In this document: positions 1 through 7,015 of the stretch, piece by piece
How the letters are laid out: each line of letters opens with the position of its first letter
How positions within the stretch are numbered: the stretch's first letter is position 1
Source: DATJGR01 sp963812255
Lineage (GTDB): Bacteria > Pseudomonadota > Gammaproteobacteria > Pseudomonadales > Azotimanducaceae
Assembly (NCBI GenBank): GCA_963812255.1
Contig: CAWEUM010000002.1
Location: forward strand, 1 to 64,000
Direction of reading: 5' to 3'
Length of the DNA: 64,000 nucleotides
Position numbers and translations under genes: made by a program
Notes under the pieces: model-generated
Database searches by the model: none
What the model saw: the letters and a program-made list of their open reading frames with translations, nothing else
What the model was told of the DNA's origin: nothing

Positions 1-552
1 TGGAACCGGGCCAACGTCCGCCCGGCGGAACAGCTCCTCGAGTGTTGTTGGCGAACCTGGGTGCACCAGAAGCTTGCCGACGAACGCGAATGCTTGAATG
101 GAAATAATCCACAAATAGTTGCGGCGAATGCGACGACCCAGCGCCGAGATGAAGGAGACGTGGTAGCGCGGCCGGCGGTAGTCGTTGGCCAGAACCCTGC
201 GCCAGTCCGCATCCGGCGCTTCAGTGTGATCGATCATCGGCACATAGAGATTGTTTTCCATCCAACGGCAGCGAGCCCGCCAGACGTTGAAATAGCGGTA
301 CCGCCGCGTCTCGATCATCAGGAACAGCAGAATGAGAATTCCCACCAGCAGCAACGGCAGCGGCGAGGCGTTGGGCGAAGAGAAGGCGATGGACAATGCG
401 ACGCCGAGCGTCACCACCGACCAGTTCGTCGTCGTGTCGAGCCGCGTGCGCCAAACCGTCGAACGATATATTTCGCCGCGATACAGGTGCGCGATGGCCG
501 CCATCTCGGCATTGGAAAATGGGTGTGGCTCGGATACGTTGCCGTCACTCAT
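1..552 (-). CDS. DUF2270 family membrane protein, C-terminus cut by window edge
   Basis: The reading frame opens at an ATG at 552, preceded by a GAGGGG ribosome site, and runs off the left edge without a stop (184 codons visible). The protein starts MSDGNVSEPHPFSNAEMAA. It has the DUF2270 pattern: HLYRGEIYRSTVWRTRLDTT near residue 22, two close hydrophobic segments (about 45-80), then RYRYFNVWRARCRWMENN and an RRPRYH stretch. DUF2270 proteins are inner-membrane proteins of unknown biochemical function. Family assignment is from the characteristic motifs. Nothing can be said about its operon because the downstream side is missing. Confidence 0.8.
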   Translation of the reverse strand, partial: MSDGNVSEPHPFSNAEMAAIAHLYRGEIYRSTVWRTRLDTTTNWSVVTLGVALSIAFSSPNASPLPLLLVGILILLFLMIETRRYRYFNVWRARCRWMENNLYVPMIDHTEAPDADWRRVLANDYRRPRYHVSFISALGRRIRRNYLWIISIQAFAFVGKLLVHPGSPTTLEELFRRADVGPVP

Positions 553-726
553 TGTTGCCCCTCGCTGCTGATCTGCATCAGATCAACGCAGGCATGATGA
601 GCATTCTACGGGGCGAAAAGCAACGACCGGGTCATCGATTCGCGCGAAAGGAACGACGCAAGCGACTCTTCGCGACATCTTGAAATCGTTGGAGCGTCGC
701 TATCGCAGATCGGCGAGGATTCTGAT

Positions 727-756
727 TTGGACGGAAGGAGGCGACGGTCGTAAGAT
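727..756 (+). promoter_or_regulatory. Candidate sigma-70 promoter for tRNA-Leu(UAA)
   Basis: TTGGAC at 727-732 and TAAGAT at 751-756 are separated by 18 bases. Transcription would start near 763, about 20 bases before the tRNA. Predicted from sequence only. Confidence 0.45.
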
Positions 757-782
757 GGCCCAAGAAATTCGATCGCGGCCGC

Positions 783-869
783 GCCCGGGTGGCGAAACTG
801 GTAGACGCAAGGGACTTAAAATCCCTCGGCTGCAAGGCTGTGCGGGTTCGATTCCCGCCCCGGGCACCA
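783..869 (+). tRNA. tRNA-Leu (anticodon UAA)
   Basis: An 87-base cloverleaf with acceptor stem GCCCGGG pairing CCCGGGC and an encoded 3' CCA. The anticodon stem AGGGA/TCCCT encloses loop CTTAAAA, giving anticodon TAA. A long variable arm (class II) is present, as expected for leucine, and the T arm is GCGGG-TTCGATT-CCCGC. It lies 63 bases upstream of the DUF190 gene on the same strand. Confidence 0.97.
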
Positions 870-932
870 ATTTCGTCGATTGAGTGCGGCTCGACTCAAC
901 GCAGCTCATTCCCCGTGGAGGCGGAGGCCTCA

Positions 933-1256
933 ATGAATGGATATCAGATCACCTTTTTCACCCAGCAGGATCGTCACTTCAAACGTAAGCCGATGGCAGA
1001 ATGGCTGATGCTCGCCGCGCGCGAACTTGGTTTGCGTGGCGCAACCATATTCTCTGCCAGCGAAGGGTATGGACAGCATCGGCGGGTTCACTCGGCGCAT
1101 TTTTTCGAACTGGCCGACCAACCGCAGGAGGTGGTCATGGCTGCCACGGAAGAGGAGGCAACGCGTCTTTTCGACTACCTGACCGAACAGGGTGTACACG
1201 TCTTCTACGTCAAAACGCCGGTTGAGTTCGGGGTTCTCGGTACACCGGACGCGTGA
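933..1256 (+). CDS. DUF190 family protein
   Basis: A 107-residue protein starting MNGYQITFFTQQDRHF. The start at 933 is preceded by a GGAGG-rich stretch; the longer open frame upstream runs through the tRNA and is rejected. DUF190 proteins have a ferredoxin-like, PII-related fold. The visible pattern fits: a first beta strand, a helix with AEWLMLAARELGLRGAT, a GYG turn with HSAHFFELADQP and a final strand. DUF190 is often found beside fluoride channel (CrcB) genes, but none is visible here. Function unknown. Confidence 0.8.
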   Translation: MNGYQITFFTQQDRHFKRKPMAEWLMLAARELGLRGATIFSASEGYGQHRRVHSAHFFELADQPQEVVMAATEEEATRLFDYLTEQGVHVFYVKTPVEFGVLGTPDA

Positions 1257-1304
1257 CTTCGACGCGGATTTCGCACTTCCGTTGAAGTCGTTTGCCGCCA
1301 AGAT

Positions 1305-1825
1305 TCACACGATCGTTGTCAAGAGTCTCAGCAGCATTTCCTTGATCGGTACTTGCGTTGATGCGGCGATCATCAGTGGCAGCAGGATCGGCACCAGCGA
1401 AAGCAGCCACGACGACATGGCGATGGGAACGCTGCGCGCTTTGGTAATCGCGTCATACATCGCGGAGGTGTCCGCAACCGGACCCAGTTCGGCGGAGTTG
1501 AGTACATCGTCGTTGTCGAGCTGTTCGCCGAGAATCCAGCGTCTGCGCGTCAGACGCCCCTGCTCGCCAACCAGCGTACCGTAGTATCGGTCGCGCAACG
1601 AGCAGAAACCACCAGACCGGAGCGTAGGAATTGCCCGCCGATCCGCTGGGAAATGGTCTGCGTGACGGCTTCACAGAGAATCATCAGCGGAATTGCGACG
1701 AGGCAGATGACCTGCACGCTGAAGTGTTCCAATGGTTCGGTGGACCCGCCGGGCAGCGCACGACCGACCGACGTGGCCCACACGACGATTCGGGGTCGCC
1801 TAGAGATTATCTGGAAGGTTGGTGC
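1305..1825 (-). pseudogene. Frameshifted membrane protein
   Basis: Two overlapping minus frames read as consecutive parts of one protein. The upstream part (about 1825-1610) contains FSVQVICLVAIPLMILCEAV, a membrane helix. The downstream part (1598-1305) carries RYYGTLVGEQGRLTRRRW, then GPVADTSAMYDAITKARSVP and a C-terminal helix pair around LVPILLPLMIAAS. They lie in different frames, so a frameshift near 1600-1640 is needed. The 5' end has no start and soon meets stops, so the gene also looks truncated. The tail resembles a common proteobacterial hypothetical membrane protein whose C-terminus reads SLADL...PVLPLLLTM, from memory. Probably non-functional. Confidence 0.45.
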
Positions 1826-2017
1826 GCAAATGCATCAGCCGAAATTGGTGCCAACTGCCGCGAGCGCGTGCAATCGTTGGGGCACGGCGGCGCGGCGAGG
1901 CGCTTGTCGTTGTGCTGTGTTGAGAGTGTCGCAGGAACCGGTTCAGCGGTTATGATCGTTCCGACCGACGCAGCCCTGAGCTCGGCCGACTGTCAATGAC
2001 AACACGGAGAAAGGACG

Positions 2018-2482
2018 ATGAACGTTCGAGCGTGGCGTTTGCTCGCGTTGATTGCATCGGGCGTGCTGTTCGGGCTCGCAGCCTGCGTCGCTCGGGAGCC
2101 GTCTACGAGCGTTGCCCCGGAAGGATTGCTTGCCGGCACCGCATGGCAGTTGCAACAGTTGGGTTCGAAGGGCGCCCTCGAAGGCAACCAGCCGACTCTG
2201 GCATTCGCGCAAATGAACCATGTCAACGGAACCGGTTCGTGCAATCGTTTCAATGGATCGGTCGCCGTCGACGGTAAGTCGATTACGTTCGGACCGCTAG
2301 CCTCGACACGCATGATGTGCGAAGAAGCGGTCAGCATGCAGGAGGCGAATTACTTCAAGGCGCTGGTGGGTGCGGAATGGTTCACGATCGATGGATCGAC
2401 ATTGACGATCTATACGAAAGCGATGGATCTACCATTGGTGTTCGTCCGAATGACGACGAAGGAGACGAACAGCAAACAATAG
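2018..2482 (+). CDS. META-domain (HslJ-like) lipoprotein
   Basis: 154 residues. A signal peptide (MNVRAWRLLALIASGVLF) ends in the lipobox LAAC with Cys at about residue 25, so it is likely lipid-anchored. The META domain follows: GTAWQLQQLGSKGAL (the 'W..L' strand), PTLAFAQMNHVNGTGSCNRF (the conserved G.GCN-like motif), then ITFGPLASTRMMCEEA, a typical META signature. In E. coli, HslJ is an outer-membrane protein linked to novobiocin resistance. The start at 2018 follows GAGAAAGGAC. It ends 47 bases before tRNA-Leu(UAG). Confidence 0.85.
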   Translation: MNVRAWRLLALIASGVLFGLAACVAREPSTSVAPEGLLAGTAWQLQQLGSKGALEGNQPTLAFAQMNHVNGTGSCNRFNGSVAVDGKSITFGPLASTRMMCEEAVSMQEANYFKALVGAEWFTIDGSTLTIYTKAMDLPLVFVRMTTKETNSKQ

Positions 2483-2513
2483 TCGCGGTCCGCTCAATGG
2501 AGCTTCGCTCGGG

Positions 2514-2519
2514 TACAAT
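2514..2519 (+). promoter_or_regulatory. Candidate -10 element for tRNA-Leu(UAG)
   Basis: TACAAT lies 10 bases before the tRNA. No convincing -35 is visible upstream, so this is weak. Confidence 0.3.
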
Positions 2520-2529
2520 TCGTGTCGCC

Positions 2530-2615
2530 GCCCAGGTGTTGGAATTGGTAGACAGGCAGGATTTAGGTTCCTGTGTCCTCGTGGCGTGTGGGTTCGAGTC
2601 CCACCCTGGGCACCA
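2530..2615 (+). tRNA. tRNA-Leu (anticodon UAG)
   Basis: An 86-base cloverleaf. Acceptor stem GCCCAGG pairs CCTGGGC, followed by encoded CCA. The anticodon stem CAGGA/TCCTG encloses loop TTTAGGT, giving anticodon TAG. The long variable arm (TGTCCTCGTGGCGT region) is class II. T arm: GTGGG-TTCGAGT-CCCAC. It is a second leucine isoacceptor 1.66 kb from the UAA gene. Confidence 0.97.
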
Positions 2616-2721
2616 TCAATTACGTCCTTCAATCATCGAAAACCCAAAGGAATCGCTGGATTTGCCGTGACGTATTGAGCGACGACGACATCAAGGCGAT
2701 CTGCCGCGACGCCTGACCGAA

Positions 2722-3006
2722 CTACCCCACCCAGCCACTCGCCGCTTCAGCGATCTGTACGGCATGCTCCCGCAGTTCGACCGGAACCTGGTGGTCTACG
2801 ACCGCGACCAACCGCTGCTCGCCAAAGCCGCTGACGTGCGCATGGACGCGCAGTTGGTCCAGCGTCGCCAGCAGCGTATCGACATCTCTGCAATTGAACA
2901 GCTTGAAAAGATCGTCAGTGCCGCGCACTGCGACACGTCGTTCGCCCTTGCGGCGACCGCCCCGGCCGCGTTTGGCGGCAATTTCCTTGGGACGCTGTTG
3001 TTCCAC
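2722..3006 (-). CDS. Hypothetical small protein
   Basis: A 94-residue frame starting at GTG (3006), with an AGAGGAG ribosome site about 9 bases upstream. The N-terminal 30 residues are strongly basic (KRGRGGRRKGERR). The rest (FKLFNCRDVDTLLATLDQLR, then FGEQRLVAVVDHQVPVELRE) could form an alternating alpha/beta fold. No family recognised. An overlapping plus-strand frame of similar length looks less protein-like. Existence is uncertain. Confidence 0.35.
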   Translation of the reverse strand: MEQQRPKEIAAKRGRGGRRKGERRVAVRGTDDLFKLFNCRDVDTLLATLDQLRVHAHVSGFGEQRLVAVVDHQVPVELREHAVQIAEAASGWVG

Positions 3007-3386
3007 CCATCGGATCTCCTCTGCAGGCTAGCGCACGGAACGTTCGGTGGGCCGCCAGCCTATCGTTTTCGAACTTCGGTAGCAGCTTCGTGGCGCATCA
3101 CCTCCGAAATCTGACGCCAAGTCTGCGCGCATCTCGTGAGCAGCGGTCTCCGCCAATTCCATCATCAATCGCTTCGAGTAGAACGATCAGCCCACCAGCG
3201 AGCTTAGCGGGGCGCTCCTCGTGAACGTGAATCGTGAGTTCTTCATGCGTCATCTTGGGGATGCAAGTAGAGTTCTTCGCACAGGGATGCGACCACTCGT
3301 TGCCGCTTGGCAATGCGCGATGGCTCACAGCAGACCACCTTATGACCCACGCAGAGCGCGGGCCCGTTGCGGGCCCGCGTATTCGG
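3007..3386. other. Intergenic stretch, no secure gene
   Basis: About 380 bases without a confident gene. On the minus strand, a short frame starting MTHEELTIHVHEERPAKLAG (ATG near 3253) runs to a stop at 3098. Its continuation around 3180 is readable in another frame as LMMELAETAAHEMRADLAS, which could mean a frameshifted small gene. Too short to judge. Confidence 0.3.
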
Positions 3387-4055
3387 TCAGAGCTGACTGG
3401 TGATGTTGCGGAACACCCGTATCGCGACCAGATCGGCGAACGGATACGCCGGATCGGCCTGAGCGCGCTTGGCCACGTCCGCGGCAGACTTCGATTCTCC
3501 AGCGGCACGGTCCTTGGCCCAGTCGGCCAGGTTCGCATAGGGGCGCACCACCGTCAGCACGTTGGCGTCGCCGGCGGCAACCTGCAACACGTTGCCAACG
3601 GGTTCACCCGCCCCTTTGCGCGCTTCGCGCATCTGCCGGATGAAGTCGATCTGTTTGGCGCGCTTGCCAGGGTGCACACGCATGCTCATCAGCTGGAAAA
3701 CCTGGGCGTTTTCCAGCGGCGCCGAGTTACCACCGACCTCGTCGGTGATGTCCGCGGCGAGTCGCACCTCCACGGGTTCTGCGAAGGGGAAGCCGGGCAG
3801 CTTCGGGACGCTCGCCATCAGGGCCTGGAAATCCTTGTCGGAGGTGATCGCTTCGTTGCGCGCGGCGACGGCTTCCCAGGAATCGTGGATCGACGAGACG
3901 ATGACGGTGCCGGGGCAACCGCCGAAGGTGAGCTCCAACGCACGCAGACTTGCCCCGTGCTTGTCGACGATCTTCTTCAGATCGCTCGTCATTCCGAGCC
4001 ACTGTTGGCGACGGCCCGGCAGAATGCGACTTTCGGTTGCTCGTAGGATAGGCAT
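3387..4055 (-). CDS. Tandem ferredoxin-like (dimeric alpha/beta-barrel type) protein
   Basis: 222 residues. The ATG at 4055 follows AAAGGAACTAGCT, a good ribosome site, and is preferred over an upstream start at 4133. The protein has two similar halves. Residues 1-105 start PILRATESRILPGRRQQW and end VEVRLAADI. Residues about 118-222 start AQVFQLMSMRVHPGKRAKQ and end LVAIRVFRNI. Each has the beta-'PGK/R'-helix-strand pattern of NIPSNAP/ABM-like ferredoxin folds, so it is probably an internal duplication that self-associates. Enzyme or ligand unknown. Confidence 0.6.
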   Translation of the reverse strand: MPILRATESRILPGRRQQWLGMTSDLKKIVDKHGASLRALELTFGGCPGTVIVSSIHDSWEAVAARNEAITSDKDFQALMASVPKLPGFPFAEPVEVRLAADITDEVGGNSAPLENAQVFQLMSMRVHPGKRAKQIDFIRQMREARKGAGEPVGNVLQVAAGDANVLTVVRPYANLADWAKDRAAGESKSAADVAKRAQADPAYPFADLVAIRVFRNITSQL

Positions 4056-4239
4056 AGCTAGTTCCTTTTGGTCATCAGGTGGGATCGAGGACGCGCAGCT
4101 GATCGCATCCATGCACAACTTGTCGCACGTCAACCCGAGCGGTGCCGCTCCGGTACCCGCCGCGTTCCCTCTTCACACGGTGGGTGGGGACTGTGACCAT
4201 AGGCGCCTACGACGAGCCAAGCAAACCAAAAACGCGCGA

Positions 4240-4812
4240 GTGGCCCGTGCACTGCTGATGGTGTTGCTCGCCGGCGTGGCCGGCGCCACTGCGCCGCCTG
4301 TTGGACAGGGACCGTCATTCGTGTGTGAGCAGGCTGCAGCCGGCATCGAAGCGCTGATCTGCAATGACGAGCGCCTCTCCGCGCTCGACCGCGAGCTTAC
4401 CTCGGTCTGGGCCGCCGCATTCGCCAAAGCCACGAACGAACACTCGCGGATGCTGCGCGCGGAGCAGCGCGGCTGGATCAAGGGCCGTGACGACTGTTGG
4501 AAGAGCGACGATCAGCGCAATCGTGTCGAGCGCGGGTACCTGGTGCGCATCGCAGAAACTGCAGGCGCGCTATGCGCTCGTGCCGGCCAAAGGACCGGTC
4601 ACCTAGGCTGCGAAGGCAATCCGGCCAACGCAGTGGTGGCGACGTACTTTGCCACCGAGCCTGCCCACGTTGATCGCCGAACACGGCGATAGTGTGTAGT
4701 TGATGTACCTGCAGCGCAGCGGCAGCGGTGCCAGGTATCAGGGTCGCAACGAATCGTTGTGAGAGCACTATCGTGAAGCGCTGATCACGTGGGCGATCGG
4801 CACTGGATGTCG
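4240..4812 (+). pseudogene. Decayed DUF1311 (LprI-like) - MliC fusion gene
   Basis: From a GTG at 4240 the frame encodes a signal peptide (LLMVLLAGVAGATAPP), then FVCEQAAAGIEALICNDERL and a DUF1311/LprI-like helical region up to about 4555. A frameshift follows, and the next piece reads ELQARYALVPAKGPVT then TAG. The frame shifts again to CEGNPANAVVATYFATEP and once more to LPTLIAEHGDSV-stop-LMYLQ. The end reads RSGSGARYQGRNESL-stop-EHYREALITW, which is the MliC (lysozyme inhibitor) signature with TGA where Trp is expected. At least three frameshifts and three stops make it non-functional. The intact ancestor would be a periplasmic lysozyme-inhibitor-type protein. Confidence 0.8.
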
Positions 4813-5012
4813 GAGGGTTACGCGCCGAAGGCCATCGTGGCGCCGGAGGGCGGCATGTTCCCGGACGACAGCGGCGAGTACGCGGACGACATCGCGCAGG
4901 AGATTCGCGAAATTCACCCCTTCCAGTTTCGCAACACGAATGCGTTGCGCTGCTTGACCATACTGCGATGGTGCGGGAGGCGCTATCGATCTTGTCGTTT
5001 GAAAAGTAGCGG
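4813..5012 (+). other. Degenerate sequence downstream of the MliC pseudogene
   Basis: Protein-like but broken. One frame gives FPDDSGEYADDIAQEIREIH and another, overlapping its end, gives LLDHTAMVREALSILSFEK before a stop at about 5010. It may be the tail of another decayed gene. No family recognised. Confidence 0.3.
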
Positions 5013-5924
5013 CTACGGATTGTCGGCGGAGAACTCCGGATTGGGGTCGTCGTCGATGACCGCCGGGTTGCGCAGGCCCTCCGCTTCTTCGCGGCCGCGC
5101 TGGCGGCGTTGGGCTTCGTCGCGCGCATCTTCGATGATCTGTTGTACCGCCTCGACGTTCACCGCGCTGTCGTCGTCGACGAATTCGCCGGTCAGCACGC
5201 TGTCGAGATGCAGCGCGCCGGTTTCGAGCAGATGCCAGAGCTCTTCGCCGAAGCGCGTGGCGGCAAGGTCCGGCGCGAACTGGGCGAGCGTCGCGGTGAT
5301 GTTGCCGACATCGCGCAGCAGCATCTCCCGTGCCGCGTTGTTACCGGCAGCGTTCACGGCCTGCGGCAGATCGATGATCACCGGTCCGTCCGCGCCGACC
5401 AGCACGTTGTATTCGGACAGATCGCCGTGGATCAGGCCGGCGCACAGCATCCGCCGTACCTGCGCGACCAGCAGCCGGTGATACTCACGCGCCCGTTCGG
5501 GCGTGAGTTCGACGCTGCCCAGGTTCGGCGCCGATTGCCCTTGTGCGTCGGTGATCAGTTCCATCACGAGCACACCGTCGATGTAGCCGTGCGGCGCCGG
5601 CACGCGCACCCCCGCGTCGACCAGTTGGTAGAGTGCTTCCACTTCGGTGTTCTTCCACGCGGCTTCTTCTTCCCTGCGGCCGAACCGAGTGCGCTTACCG
5701 ATGGCGCGGTTCTGCCGGCTACCGCGCACTTGACGGCCTTCCTGATACTGCGCGCGCTTCTGGAAGCTGCGCTGCGACATGTTCTTGTAGACCTTCGCGC
5801 AGTGGATATCGGCACCGACGCGGACGATGTATACGGCAGCTTCTTTACCGCTCTTCAGCGAACGGATCACCTCGTCGATGACGCCGTCGTCGACCAGGCT
5901 CTGCAGTTGTTGGGGTATTTTCAT
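5013..5924 (-). CDS. RIO-type serine kinase
   Basis: 303 residues starting MKIPQQLQSLVDDGVIDEV. RIO hallmarks are present: SGKEAAVY near residue 25 replaces the glycine loop; AKVYKN holds the ATP-binding lysine; LIHGDLSEYNVL near 165 is the catalytic loop with the RIO-specific Asp and Asn; IIDLPQAVN is the metal-binding Asp loop. The C-terminal tail (from about 255) is acidic and polar, QRRQRGREEAEG. Bacterial RIO1-like kinases are soluble; substrates are largely unknown. It stands alone between a pseudogene and the divergent CBS gene. Confidence 0.92.
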   Translation of the reverse strand: MKIPQQLQSLVDDGVIDEVIRSLKSGKEAAVYIVRVGADIHCAKVYKNMSQRSFQKRAQYQEGRQVRGSRQNRAIGKRTRFGRREEEAAWKNTEVEALYQLVDAGVRVPAPHGYIDGVLVMELITDAQGQSAPNLGSVELTPERAREYHRLLVAQVRRMLCAGLIHGDLSEYNVLVGADGPVIIDLPQAVNAAGNNAAREMLLRDVGNITATLAQFAPDLAATRFGEELWHLLETGALHLDSVLTGEFVDDDSAVNVEAVQQIIEDARDEAQRRQRGREEAEGLRNPAVIDDDPNPEFSADNP

Positions 5925-6088
5925 GCGCGCGCGTGATAGAAAGGCGCGCGATTGTACTCGAAGGTGCCCGATTGACGGATTTATCTCGGTTGCCTGAGCA
6001 TAACGCGCGCGAATAAGGGAATGACCGTACTGGTCATGTCGCGCTTCCTGGCGCCTGATGACGGGCGGAATGGAGCTGGAGGGATGCG

Positions 6089-6526
6089 ATGACGGGCGAT
6101 CCTCTTATCAAGGCCGTGATGACGGCATTTCCGTATGCGGTGGAACTTGGAGCGCCGCTGCTGGATGCGCGGCGCATGATGCTGGAGCATCACGTGCACC
6201 ATCTGCCGGTGACCTCCGCACACAAGCTGTGCGGCATCATCTCCGATCGCGACATCAAGCTTCTGTTGGGCCCGGAGCTCGACTATCCCGATCCGCGCAC
6301 CCTCTCGGTGGAGGACGCCTACATCGCGGACCCCTATGAAGTGGACGTCAATACGCCGCTGTCGACCGTACTGCTCGAGATGGCGCATCGTCACATCGGC
6401 GCGGCCATCGTCACGGGCCACGGGCGCCTTGCCGGCATATTCACCGTGACCGACGCGTGCCGCACCTTCGGTGAATGGTTGCGGGAACGATATCCGCCGC
6501 CCGGATCGGGGACCGACGCCGCATAG
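6089..6526 (+). CDS. CBS-domain pair protein
   Basis: 145 residues. ATG at 6089 has GGAGGG eight bases upstream. There are two CBS motifs in tandem. CBS1 spans about residues 8-60 (VMTAFPYAVELGAPLLDARR, HHLPV, CGIISDRDIKLL). CBS2 spans about 75-132 (DPYEVDVNTPLSTVLLEMAH, IGAAIVT, LAGIFTVTDACRT). Stand-alone CBS pairs usually bind adenine nucleotides and act as regulatory sensors. The regulated partner is not evident from the neighbours. Confidence 0.9.
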   Translation: MTGDPLIKAVMTAFPYAVELGAPLLDARRMMLEHHVHHLPVTSAHKLCGIISDRDIKLLLGPELDYPDPRTLSVEDAYIADPYEVDVNTPLSTVLLEMAHRHIGAAIVTGHGRLAGIFTVTDACRTFGEWLRERYPPPGSGTDAA

Positions 6527-6764
6527 CGTGCGTTCGGGGATGCTTGAAGTCGGCGCCCGGAATCACGGGTGCCGGCATTTAATCGAGTTTGTTTGCGAGC
6601 CACTCGAACCACTCGAATGACCGAGGCGTGACACGGTCGCGGGTCTCTGGAGTACGTCTGTATAAGCGACACAGTGGAGCAGGCTCCTGCCGCGTATCTG
6701 AGGGTTTATGCGCGTGAATCGCGCCGGGATCTTCGGAGGCTCCATTTCTTGAGAGAATGGAGCG

Positions 6765-6890
6765 ATGAACAAGTCGACGTGGTATTTCCCGGAGATTCGG
6801 GAACGGGCGGTACGCATGGTTTTCGAGCACGAGCGGGAGCACAGCTCGCAGCGGGCGACGATCTGCTCGATTGCAACGAAGATTGTTCAG
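6765..6890 (+). mobile_element. IS3-family transposase OrfA, 5' fragment
   Basis: The start MNKSTWYFPEIRERAVRMVF, continuing EHEREHSSQRATICSIATKI, matches the N-terminus of IS3-group OrfA helix-turn-helix proteins. Similarity stops at about 6890, where the conserved Cys-Thr-Pro-Glu-Thr-Leu-Arg segment should begin. No OrfB, catalytic DDE domain or matching terminal repeat is visible nearby. It is a dead remnant. The adjacent 6527-6764 region has no gene that I can recognise. Confidence 0.7.
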
Positions 6891-7015
6891 AGAAGCCTGG
6901 AACACGTCGCGCGAACACTGGCGCCCGCCGGAATTCTGTGCAGGTGCGAATTCAGCGAGGTTGCACCGACATCCGAGCGCCTACGGCAGCCGCAGATTCG
7001 ACTCGACGAAAACAA

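Noticed and set aside
789..932. Upstream extension of the DUF190 frame
   Set aside because: It translates through tRNA-Leu(UAA); the family start and ribosome site are at 933.
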